Of a stretch of 64,000 nt of DNA, positions 53,071 to 62,939 are shown piece after piece (within the stretch, counting starts at the first letter, position 1; each line of letters starts with the position of its first letter). Location of the stretch: NCBI GenBank assembly GCA_900169235.1, contig FWCC01000300.1:62001-126000 (forward strand), read 5' to 3'. This stretch comes from Zarea fungicola. Its lineage: Eukaryota > Ascomycota > Sordariomycetes > Hypocreales > Cordycipitaceae. The translations under genes were made by a program, and so were the position numbers. The notes beneath the pieces were generated by a model that saw only the letters and a list, made by a program, of their open reading frames with translations, searched no databases and was not told the origin of the DNA.

Positions 53071-55369
53071 ATGTCTCAAGATAACGGCTTGTGGAGTGTC
53101 CGCAGGCCTCGCGAGGTATGACACGCCTTGCTGTAACTTTTGCGACAAGCGCAACAACACTAACTTGTGATAATATAGACCCTCGGAGGACTCAACCCAA
53201 ACACAGGAATACCGCCCCCCGGGTCGACTATGAAGCGCAACGCCAATAGCCATGGGCGGGCTCTTTCTGGATCTAGACAGTCCCTGGCAATGTCCCGCCC
53301 TAGCCAACCGCTCTTTTCGCGAACCTCATCGGGCTCCAACCTTGCAGACCTTGGTCTCTCTTCTGTGAAGCGCCAGTCGCTTGCGCCGAAAGCTGCATAC
53401 GCTGCTGTAATGGGAACGCCTGCTGCCGCGCGTACTTCGACGGAAACTGAGAGACGAAGCAGCGTCTTCCACCCGCGCCCCTCGATGAATGGAGCCATAA
53501 ACCACCACCAGAGCTTCTTTCAGACGACCCCCCAACCAGCCGGCGTGCCAAAAGACCCGCGCCCGCTCAAGGACCGATCCTTTCAGGCCCGGATTGGCCA
53601 GGAACTAATGGAATATATGACGCAAAACAATTTTGAGCTTGAAATGAAGCATGTTCTGTCACCGAATGTCATGAAATCGCCAACACAAAAAGATTTCAAC
53701 TTCATGTTCCAGTGGTTATACCACCGCATTGATCCGAGCCATAGATTCCAGAAAAACATTGACCAAGAAGTCCCACCGATTCTAAAGCAGCTCCGATATC
53801 CATTTGAGAGGAGCATCACCAAGAGTCAAATTTCCGCCGTCGGTGGACAGAACTGGTCTACATTCCTGGGTCTTCTGTACTGGATGATGCAGCTGGCACA
53901 GATGCTTGATGGCTATGTCACCAGAAAATACGACTACGCGTGTATGGATGCTGGCGTAGATGTCAGCGGTGATCATATCATTTTCGACTTTCTGAGCAGC
54001 GCCTACAGGGACTGGCTAGCGATGGATGAAGATATTGGCGACGAGGATGCGGAAAAAGTATTGGCGCCGCATGTGACATCCATGGCGCAAGCCTTTGACC
54101 GCTCAAACAGCAGATACACCTCAGAACTCGAGATGCTTGAGGCTGAAAATACGCGTCTTTTGAGAGAAATTGTAGAGCTTGAAAAGTCAACTCCAGACCC
54201 GGCCGTTCTTGATGATCATTTCAAAATTATGGAAGAAGACAAGGTCAAATTTGAGGACTACAATGAGCTTGCCGTTCAGCGCTCCCAAAAATACGAAAAC
54301 AGAATACAAGTGCTAAAAGACGAACTGGAGAAACTCAACGACGAACTCAAGGAAGCAGAAGCAGAGAGAAGAGGTCTACAAAAATCGGTAGACGCTCTGG
54401 GCATCAGCATGCAAGACATTGACCGCATGACATCCGAAAAGGAACGTTTACAAAAGGGGATCGAATCGGCGAGCCAACGACTGGAGGAAATCAAAAGGAA
54501 AGTGGCAGACAAGGAAGCCGAAACAAGCCAGAAACTGGACGAACTGGAAGATCAGGTGGGCCGATACAACTCGCTTGGATATCGAATTGCGCTTCTCCCC
54601 CCGACGGCAGCCAATGCCAAAGGAAAAGACTATAAGCTACGGCTCACAGTCAACGACGGCTCGGACTTCACGTCAACCAACCTTCACGGGTCAAACAGGC
54701 ACAACCCTGGTGGTGCTGACCGACTGCTAGCAGATGCCATGAACGGATATCAGCCGAGCCATATTGTCAACATTGATCTGCGAGGCCAGGTTCGCAACAA
54801 ATTCATGTCGCTCCGAAAAGAAATATCTGAACGCCGCAGTTCAGCTATGGATGCGATGATGAAGGATCACGATTTACTGGATGGCATCAAGGAGGCGATT
54901 GAGGACAAACAAGGCGAAGTTGAAGCCCTCAACCACCGTGTTCGGGCTGCAGAGGAGGAGTATGAAGCGACAAGGGAGGTGACGACGGCACAAAAGATGG
55001 CGTCTGACACGCAGATTGAAAAAATGGAAAAGGAGCTATCGAGAATGCGCGGTAGTCTGACCGAGTCTGTACAGCTCCTGGAACAGCGTGAAATCAATAC
55101 GACAATTGAGTAAGTTTTACGATGTGGCAGCATAATCATAATTTCGAGGCTAACGACTTACGCACAGATATGAACAGCTTGTTCTTAAAGCAAACGCAAT
55201 GCGCGAGGAGCTGCACACCGAGATTGACCGCATGCTGAACGACGTGATTAAGTTCAAGATCCATGTGCAAAAGAACCTGGACGACTACGAAGGGTTCGTG
55301 GCGGATGAGCTGGAGAAGGAACTCGGTGTCGACGACTTGCGAGATGATACCCACGCAATGGATATGTAA
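53071..55369 (+). CDS. NDC80: kinetochore protein Ndc80 (HEC1)
   Basis: Three exons (53071-53115, 53179-55109, 55168-55369; introns 63 and 58 nt, both with CTAAC branch points) give 725 residues. Ndc80 is the microtubule-binding arm of the four-subunit Ndc80 complex that joins kinetochores to spindle microtubules. The N-terminal basic, Ser/Thr/Pro-rich tail (about 1-130) is the segment that contacts microtubules and is controlled by Aurora B in this family. The calponin-homology head follows ([72 protein letters not shown]). A long coiled coil runs from about residue 300 to the end ([20 protein letters not shown] and later heptads), broken by a loop ([20 protein letters not shown]). The last exon carries the C-terminal coil that meets Spc24/Spc25. 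Length fits filamentous fungi. Confidence 0.95.
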
Positions 55370-55923
55370 ACGGGATCAATAGACTCTCATTGATGGTTTA
55401 CCTGGAGTTTGATTCTTTGTCTTGAAGCGAGCATTTTACAAGTGGTGTTTTTGGCTGGCGGAATACCTTTTGACACGTTTTTGGGGCTTAATGGAGTGCA
55501 TAGCGAAAGATATAAAGAGTTGGAATTCGTGTGATGATTGACGAGATTGAGCATTTATAAATTTTACGAATACCAATGTTTATCATTTACTTATCAAATT
55601 CAATGCCATGTCCCAGCAAGTCCAGTAAGAGTTGCTATGAGAGACCCACATGGACCTACGGTCCAATCAACATCCAGCGCATGCCGGAGAAAAGTCTTGC
55701 CAATGCCGATTGCAATGGTGGGGCGTGCCTCCGAGTGAGGTGACGGCCGCTTTTTTTCTTCGCCTAGAATTTTGTCTTCTACGTCAAAACTAATCACCAA
55801 GTTATTTCTGTTTCGGCTTTCGCCTCCCTCTCTCTCCTCCCAAACGGCAGTGAACCTTACTCGGGCGAGCCTCTTATCAGGAATTCCCCTATTTAAACCT
55901 TTTTAACCTTCAAATCCGCAAAG
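55370..55923. other. intergenic region
   Basis: 3' flank of NDC80 and promoter of SNU13. A CT-rich stretch near 55820-55850 precedes the SNU13 start. No gene seen. Confidence 0.45.
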
Positions 55924-56456
55924 ATGTCTGAGGAGAATGTCGGTATGTTGTTGGACTTGCCTTGTTGGATTGAGAAATGAAAAAAATTGCTAACTGTTTC
56001 TTTTTCTTGGAAAATAGCTTGGCCTTTGGCTGATGCCGCTTTGACCCAGGAGATTCTCGACCTCCTGCAGTCTGCGACTCACATCCGCCAGTCCAAGAAG
56101 GGCGCCAACGAAGGTATGAATCCAAACACTGAGGAACCTTGTCATGTATGAAGGAGACGACCAAGGTCGCTAACTTTGTTTTTTTGTATGTAGTCACCAA
56201 GGCTCTCAACCGTGGTACTTGCGAAATCGCCATTCTCGCCGCCGACACCGAGCCCCTCGCCATCCTCCTGCACATTCCCCTCCTGTGCGAGGACAAGGGC
56301 ACCCCTTACGTCTACGTCCCCAGCAAGTCGCTGCTCGGCCGCGCTTGCGGTGTCAGCCGCTCCGTCATTGCTGCCTCCATCAACTCCAACGAGGCAAGTG
56401 AGCTTGCCGGCCAGATCCGGGCTCTTCGCGACAAGGTTGAGCGTCTTGCTATCTAA
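55924..56456 (+). CDS. SNU13: SNU13 (15.5K) RNA-binding protein of snoRNPs and the U4 snRNP
   Basis: Three exons (55924-55942, 56018-56113, 56194-56456; introns 75 and 80 nt, donors GTATGT and GTATGA, AATAG and GTAG acceptors) give 125 residues, the usual length (yeast 126). It belongs to the L7Ae family and binds kink-turns in box C/D snoRNAs and U4 snRNA, acting in rRNA modification and splicing. Seen: WPLADAALTQEILDLLQSA, the kink-turn-binding signature KKGANEVTKALNRGTCEI, then ILAADTEPLAILLHIPLLCE, the P-loop-like DKGTPYVYVPSKSLLGRACG and the C-terminal helix ELAGQIRALRDKVERLAI. The first exon has only six full codons. It stands with DIM1 and the PRP6-like gene as a third RNA-processing gene in the window, without any clustering. 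Confidence 0.96.
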
Positions 56457-57023
56457 ATGCGTGAAGAAGTCCAAGCGTTTTGTGGACACGCATGTGATGC
56501 TGGCTTGATCTGGAAATGAAACAAGTTGCTGTTCTTTTGGGTTGGCACACAGCAGGGACACGTAGGGTAGGATTGAAGAAAAGTACCCGGCATGTCTTGT
56601 AAAATGGACACCCGAATAGCGTGGGACTGTGTGGAGAGATTGAAAAAGCCAAAAGAAAAAACATTTTGTGCTCTATGGATGTATTTTCCGATGCATGACT
56701 CTGGCTATTGTGATAGTTGGAATATGAATGGAATCATGGAAACGACCCATATTTTCTTTGGTGCAACTATGAGGATTGTACCAATACAGTAGGAAACTCT
56801 GAATGCGATGATAAATAACCTACTATGTGTATGTGTAGTGTATGATATGCAAAAAAGTACTAATGGGTTAGTAATCTGCTCCGTATCCCCTGTAATGAGC
56901 GAGTGCGAGTAACCGAGTGCGACAACTTAAAAACTCAGCCTTCTTTTATCTCATGGGTCGAGCCATAAGCCGGCGGATCGTAGTTTGTGGGTCCTCCGCA
57001 GGTGCCCGCATCGGGCCCGAGTA

Positions 57024-57296
57024 TCAGGCCATAACTCCGCGTCTAAAGTCCTTAATTACCACGGCAGTGCATGCAGTGTAGGAAGCTGAAAACCCACCAT
57101 TACAATTAAGAGGGTTCAACGTTTGGGGGAGGCCCCTGATGACAGTAGAGTAACCGTTTCTGTTAACTCCATCCCGGAAGTGACTGAGTCTGCCCCAATT
57201 CTTCGCTGATGATTCCCCGTTAAACTCCGCCAGAGTAAATGGGCTCTCTGTGTGCACCTTCTGCAAATTAAAACCATTGCTGTGCTCCGTCTCCAT
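57024..57296 (-). CDS. possible orphan gene, 90 residues, no recognised family
   Basis: An open frame from a true ATG (57296) to a stop at 57024, on the opposite strand and 180 bases from the NAPE-PLD-like start. The protein has a balanced composition rather than the low-complexity look of antisense frames: FTLAEFNGESSAKNWGRL, FRDGVNRNGYSTVIRGL, CNGGFSASYTACTAVVIKDF. No signal peptide or motif is seen. It could be a small gene, a piece of a decayed larger gene, or a chance frame. The coding call is weak. Confidence 0.25.
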   Translation of the reverse strand: METEHSNGFNLQKVHTESPFTLAEFNGESSAKNWGRLSHFRDGVNRNGYSTVIRGLPQTLNPLNCNGGFSASYTACTAVVIKDFRRGVMA

Positions 57297-57475
57297 TCCC
57301 GTTCTTCCTAGAATAATAAATAATCGTGTTTACCGCGGACACCCTTTGTCTTAGCCCCTTGCAAAAAAAAACTGATTTGACTCTATTAAAAGTTAACACA
57401 AGCTTCGCCAATACCAATCGCGATCATCATCAACAAAAACTTGCCCGTTTATAAGGAAAAGGAAAACTCAAAGAC

Positions 57476-58782
57476 ATGTCGGGTGAATCGTGGACAACGT
57501 CTGTATCCAAATTCTTCGAAGCCAAGTCTGGCCCAGAGGAAGCCATCACAAACCCGCACCATGTCACCAATAAACAGGGCAAGCTCACAGGCTTCAAAAA
57601 CCCCTACCCATCCTATTACAACCTCAACGAACCCTCGCGCATGTTTCATGAGCTCATTTGGTAAATCACACACCATGCATTACTGTCCCCTTGTTTCCTA
57701 CCAAAAACTAACAAGATGAAACTGCAAGGCCCATGGTGACAGGCAAACTCTCTACACCCGATACGACCCCTCCCACCGTCAACGTCATTAAGCCGCAGTT
57801 CCTCCCCAACCGTGCCGCCTCCCGCAATCTTCGTGCGACATGGCTCGGCCATGCCTGCTACTACGTCGAGTACCCCTCCGGCCTGCGCGTCCTCTTTGAC
57901 CCCGTCTTCGAGGACCGCTGCTCGCCCTTTAGTTTTCTCGGCCCCAAGCGCTACACTCCCAAGCCGTGCGACCTGGCAGATATTCCGATTGTCGACGCCG
58001 TCGTCATCAGCCACAGCCACTACGACCACCTGTCACACTCCTCCGTGCTCGAGATTCAAAAGAACCAGCCCGAGGCGCAGTTCTTTGTCGGGCTGGGCCT
58101 CGAGTCCTGGTTCCGCAAGAGTGGGCTGAACAAAGTCACAGAGCTGGACTGGTGGCACGACGCAGAGCTCACGGTGAAGAAAAACAAGAATACAAATAGC
58201 GTGACTGCAACGACGCAGACAAGTTCAAAGGACGGTGTGGCGGCCGGGGGAGATGATCCCAATGACGATACCATCACAGCGCGCATCTCCTGCCTGCCCT
58301 GCCAGCACACGTCCGCGCGCAGCCTCCTCGACAAGGACACCACCCTCTGGTGCTCCTGGGCCGTCGCCTCGGGCGGCAAGTCCGTCTACTTTGGCGGCGA
58401 CACCGGCTACCGCGGCATCCCGCGCGGCCTCCCCGCCGGCGTGGACGACTACGGCCCCGAGTACGCGTCCCTCCCGCGTTGCCCGCAGTTCAAGCAGATC
58501 GGCCACCTGCGCGGACCGTTTGACCTGGGCCTGATCCCCATTGGCGCGTACTACCCGCGCGCCGCCTTTTCGGCCATGCACGCCAATCCGTTTGACTCGG
58601 TGGAAATCTTCAAAGACACCCAGTGCAGGAAGGCCATGGGTATTCACTGGGGAACGTGGGCGCTGACCATGGAGGAGGTGCTGGAGCCGCCGAAGCTGCT
58701 CAAGACGGCGCTCGGCAGGAGCGGAATTGCAGAGGAGGGTGTGTTTGATGTCTGTGAGATTGGCGAGAGCCGTGAGTTTTGA
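57476..58782 (+). CDS. NAPE-PLD-like metallo-beta-lactamase-fold phospholipase
   Basis: Two exons (57476-57660 and 57729-58782; 68-nt intron, donor GTAAAT, CTAAC branch point, AAG acceptor) give 412 residues, similar to human NAPE-PLD (393). The metal-binding signature is complete: His157, His159, Asp161 and His162 in SHSHYDHL. Further ligands are probably His in CQHTSAR, Asp in FGGDTGY and His in GIHWGTW. The N-terminal part KNPYPSYY and [31 protein letters not shown] (two adjoining pieces) match the family entry. In animals the enzyme releases N-acylethanolamines from N-acyl-phosphatidylethanolamine; yeast Fmp30 is a mitochondrial relative. This protein lacks a clear targeting signal or membrane segment. 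An insert of about 35 residues rich in Lys, Asn, Thr and Asp follows ELTVKKNKN. The substrate is inferred from family only. Confidence 0.87.
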
Positions 58783-59494
58783 GTGACTGGTCAACGCTGC
58801 TCTACGCTTTTTGGGGATGAGAAATTTTTGTGTGTTAATATTGGTGGCGTTGGCGTCTGGAGCAATGTTCTCTTTATCAAGAGTTTTCGTTTGATTGATA
58901 GCGGAAGCGGTGCGAATCTAGAATGGTTCAAATGTCGGTCGACTATGATGGCGTAAGATTGGGTTGGATACGAGATCTGCTCCAACGGCTTGCTAAACTC
59001 CAAGATGTATTAATATTAAAAGGAAACTCCTATTCTTACGTTTCATGCCATTTTCCCCTGCTTACATTATGAGCTTCGTCATTCCAGATTTCTTTTAACC
59101 TTGATCTTGTTATTGTGCACTGGTCCTCCTGCAAATCTCAGTCAGGAACAGAGGGGAAAGTAATGAAATGCACATTATTTATATCCAAAAACTAACAAAA
59201 AATATACATGATGAATTGACAAAAAAAGCTAGCTGCTGATAGAGTCAAAGCTCCAAAGGGTATTTTACAAATGCACCAGCGCCCAAATGAATTCTTTTGC
59301 TAGGTCCAAGTGAAGGAGCCAGGGTTGTCGTAGATGGAACGAAATGTAACAAACCTGCGCCGCATATCCAGTGACTCCAGTAATGGCCAGAACAATAGGA
59401 AACTAATGACGGAAAGAAAGGACAAACAAAGGAACTATTCTCCAACGAAATAGGCTCGTTGATTTGTACAACTGGTGAGCAGTGACGAATTTCC
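58783..59494. terminator. 3' flanks of two convergent genes
   Basis: 712 bases between the NAPE-PLD-like stop and the stop of the dysferlin-domain gene, AT-rich in the middle (59000-59240). No gene seen. Confidence 0.45.
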
Positions 59495-60965
59495 TCATTT
59501 GCCAGGGAGCTCGCCTCGGTTCGGGGGTGGCGGCCCGCTTTGGTCTACGCCTTCAAACGTCTCATAAAAGGTGTGTCGGTCATCTTCTAAGCTAATTCTC
59601 GATTCACCCGACGCAACCATGTGCTTGATGTCGCTCCAGTAGGCCAGCTTGCGCACTTCCTCATCCGCATGCGTGAGGGAAGCATTGAGGGCATCTTTTC
59701 GCCTCTGCAGGGCCAGCGTTGACTCCCTTTCGACGTCCCGGGTGACTTCATTGTACTTGGCAACCAAGTGGCACAGCAAAATTCGCCGCGATGCCTGGAA
59801 CACGAAGAGCCCCATGATTTCGTGCATTTCTTTCTCCATATTGGCGAGATCCTCTGCATGTTCAAGGTAGTTTTCGACCGCCTCTCTCTTCTCGCGGTCT
59901 ATGCGAGAGAAGCGCAGCCTACGCATAAGAGTCGGCAAGTCGTGAATATCTGGCTCTTCTTCGACAAAATCAATGGTCGATGCTCGCGTTGTGCTTGCAC
60001 GGCTCGGCACACGGCTGATCATGCTGGCTGTCGTCGTTCGTGCGCGTTCCGAGGCAGGTCGTATAGAAAAGTAGTCGGAGGTGAGCAGATGGGGCTCGTC
60101 CGGTCTGTGGTCGCAGTGCTTCTTTACTCTTTTGCGAATCCAGGCACGCCTCCGTACAAAAGAATTCCACCATTTCCCGCCATGCCAGGAAAATGCACTT
60201 GAAAATGCAAAAGAGTACTCCCAGCCGAATTCATCTACACTCTCTTGGCGGTTGATGCGCCATTCCGGCCACGCCCACTCCCAGGTCGGGTCCGGAACAA
60301 CAGCTGTGTTTATATCGGTCAAGGACGGTTTATGGAATTCGTTGGCTGTGGGCATGTTATGGTTAGTAAAAATTCACTCGTTGTTAAGAAGTGACTTACT
60401 CCAAGGCGGAGGATCAAGGCCTCCCAGAGCCTTGGCAGAAAACAGGGCGGCACCACATAGGAAGCCACCTCTCTCATTTTCATACAAGATGTCAATTGCC
60501 GTTTCTCTTGTGTCAAGTCTTTTATGCGGTGTTGAGTATTGTTGCGGCTCGTTCATCGGCGTTGCGCCTGCATCCTTGATTAGTATGCGATTCTGGTTAA
60601 GAGCGTGAGGCTGAAGGCCCATGCTCCGTACCGTGAACTTCGATAGAGGGCTGAGAGACTGACGGCCGCAAAGCACCCTGACTCTGTTGCTCCTCTGGGT
60701 GCTCAACTATGACGACGCGACTTCCACTGCGGCTGGCGTGCCGACTGGATATATCTGACTCGTCGCCACCGAGTTGCGCGCGGCTGCTTCTTCGGGTACT
60801 CTGAGAGGGGGTTAACAGGTTGGCGTTGGTTGCGGTCCTGTCCATTTGCGCATAGTGATGCCCGTCATGGGGAGAAAGTGTGCCATCATTGTCAACGAGA
60901 GAGATTTCATGGTCAAAATCGGTGGGCTTCAGGCCGGCGGCGCGGCGAGAGCTTCGGAGCTTCAT
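59495..60965 (-). CDS. dysferlin-domain protein (Mug65/Spo73-like)
   Basis: Three exons (60965-60632, 60567-60400, 60345-59495) give 450 residues. The introns are 64 and 54 nt; the second has a perfect TACTAAC branch point. The first 120 residues are disordered and basic (MKLRSSRRAAGLKP, STRRSSRAQLGG). The peroxin/dysferlin domain is split in the usual way. The N-terminal half is AIDILYENERGGFLCG through LGGLDPPPW, then TNEFHKPSLTDI. The C-terminal half is DPTWEWAWPEWRINRQ, VDEFGWEYSFAFSSAF and WWNSFVRRRAWIRKRVKK. The remaining part is helical and charged (RFSRIDREKREAVENYLEHA). The domain is found in peroxisomal Pex30-32, in fission yeast Mug65 and in yeast Spo73, which is needed for prospore membrane extension. 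There are no membrane segments, so this is closer to Spo73/Mug65 than to Pex30. A role in meiosis or sporulation is inference. Confidence 0.83.
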
Positions 60966-62276
60966 TGTAGAAGGCCTGTCTCAATCATACTCAACCAGGC
61001 AGCACCTTGTATCTCGCCAGGCGCGGGCAAAGCTGATGCGGGCGTCTTGATGATGACTCTTACACCGCCCTCAGAATCCCATTGATATAGTCGCCTCTTC
61101 CAGGATTATAAGATTAATAGAAGCGCTGTGGCACAAAATAAACAGTATCACAAGTCACGGTTGGTAGACGCTGAGCTCTGCAGTGGTGTGCCAAATGGCT
61201 CAGCCACAACCTAGTTGGAAAGTGGTTAAGCAAGCACCGCCGTGAATACTGTCGAATAAATGATTTCAAGTCGCAGGGTAAATGAAATTGTCGACAATTT
61301 GGGCCTGCCAGACTGCGAGGGGCAAAGCTCAACGGCAAAGGAGCGGCTCCAAGCTGGGTCGATGACGTTTTCAGCGTCTGATGGGCCGTAACTATTTGTG
61401 GCTCAGCCACTGCGGAACAGGTGGGAAATAAAGAGGCAAGCCAGCGCGCGGGGGTCGAGAATGAGGTCGACGAGACGATATCGAAAAAGAAAAAAAAATG
61501 TGAGAAGGGGGCAGAAAGAAGACCAAGAAAAGTTGAGAGGCCAAATGCGAAATTCTGGGTCAAGGGCTTGGACGTGTTCAACCAAGGAAGCTGGTCAAAG
61601 TTGGAGGCACTACCTACTCAGCTCCAGGTGCGGAGGAGGCCCTACAGTGCAGGTCGGCGCTGGAGGAGCTGAAAGTAGGCCGAAAGCGGGCCAGGACAGG
61701 TCATCTTTGTATGGCGCCACAGCTGAAGGCCGTCACTGGCGCCGCCTAAGTCTGACCCTGGCACGCCTGATTATTTGGTCGGCGGTGGCTGCTGCCGTCT
61801 GCCATGTGGGGCACCATCGCGGCGGTGCAGAGAGGGAATACATTCTGGCCCACTGTAAGGTCCGGCGGCAAGCATTATAATTACATCATGAATGCGCCTG
61901 TTTCAGAGAGCTTAGGCCGTCCTATGGTTAGTTAGTGCTAGCAGCTGCTCTTGCAGGGGGCCAGCCTTGGAAGTTTCAAGCAAGTATCTCTAGTTCAAAA
62001 CTGTAACTAATTTGTACCACGATCAAGACACAATCTTGTGCTTCTTTCACAGACAGCAGCGACTGTTGTCTAGTACATCTCGGGTCATTTTTTGCCTGTC
62101 ACTTGCGCCGCCATCGCTGATCCACATTCCACAGCATCAACTTTCACAATGTGCTCCGAAGTACCCTGACAACTGGTTCTTTCTTCTCCCGTTACTTTAA
62201 TTCAAAATCTGTTTCTTCTTTGTTTAAATGATTGTATGTATGACTATCCTATCAATCCAACGGCCACCTCCACCCC
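60966..62276. other. intergenic region, no gene seen
   Basis: Upstream region of the dysferlin-domain gene and 3' flank of the small Cys-rich gene. Overlapping frames near 61398-61880 are basic and repetitive, without a motif. Confidence 0.45.
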
Positions 62277-62544
62277 TTACTTCTTCCTGCAAACGCCAGT
62301 GAGTTGCTCTAACAGCGGGGAGAAGATGTTAAACATAGTCTGATTAAATTATTGCTCGCTAATAAATGAAGCTTACTCCAACTTGCTGTAGACAAAATCC
62401 AGAGCAGCAAACGCCGTTGTGGCCATTCGAATAGCACAGGCTATCGTTGGCGATGCATCTCGCTTGCGCCACAGCAGGCATCGCGGCTGCGCTTGCAGTA
62501 GCAACGGCAGCAGCCATCATACTGATAAAAGTAAATACGCGCAT
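62277..62544 (-). CDS. small secreted cysteine-rich peptide, candidate inhibitor cystine knot (knottin) fold
   Basis: Two exons (62544-62377 and 62306-62277; 70-nt intron with donor GTAAGC) give 65 residues. A signal peptide (about 1-19, RVFTFISMMAAAVATASA) is followed by a short propeptide-like stretch and a domain with six cysteines at 30, 37, 46, 47, 51 and 62. The pattern C-x6-C-x8-CC-x3-C-x10-C is that of the inhibitor cystine knot. The sixth Cys and the end VCRKK come from the second exon and require the acceptor GAG at 62309-62307. The nearby TAG acceptor (two bases upstream) would shift frame, lose this Cys and give a longer tail. Upstream of 62377 the frame alone would continue into the intron and stop at 62359. 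Fungal proteins of this kind are found among small secreted proteins and possible effectors; no activity is claimed. Transcript evidence is needed to fix the intron. Confidence 0.62.
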
Positions 62545-62939
62545 GCTTTCTATCACGAGAGATATTAAATATAGCAAAAAGCAAAAGTGGGAATAGAGGT
62601 TTTGTCTTTTGGATGATATTCCTTATCCCTAGATACTGATGCGTCGTCTTGTATATTTAATCTACCCTCGGAGACACTTCCAGTTACGCAATCATCGACC
62701 ACGCTCCTTGTCCCCTTTAAACGAGGTATTTAGATCTGCAGCAGAAGTGCTTACATTCTTTCCTAATGTAGAAGCAGCCGAGATCCGCATGCCACAGGGA
62801 ACGTCACACAAGTGGATTTTGTCACACGTCGGGGTGATTCGATCACCCTAGCCGATCCGTAAAATCCCCAAGCTGCATTATTTCATATTTACTGCGCAGA
62901 TTATGTGTTTGGGAACACGCAAAATGTGTTGCACTACTG
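62545..62939. other. intergenic region
   Basis: Promoter of the small Cys-rich gene and 3' flank of the aminotransferase. No gene seen. Confidence 0.45.
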
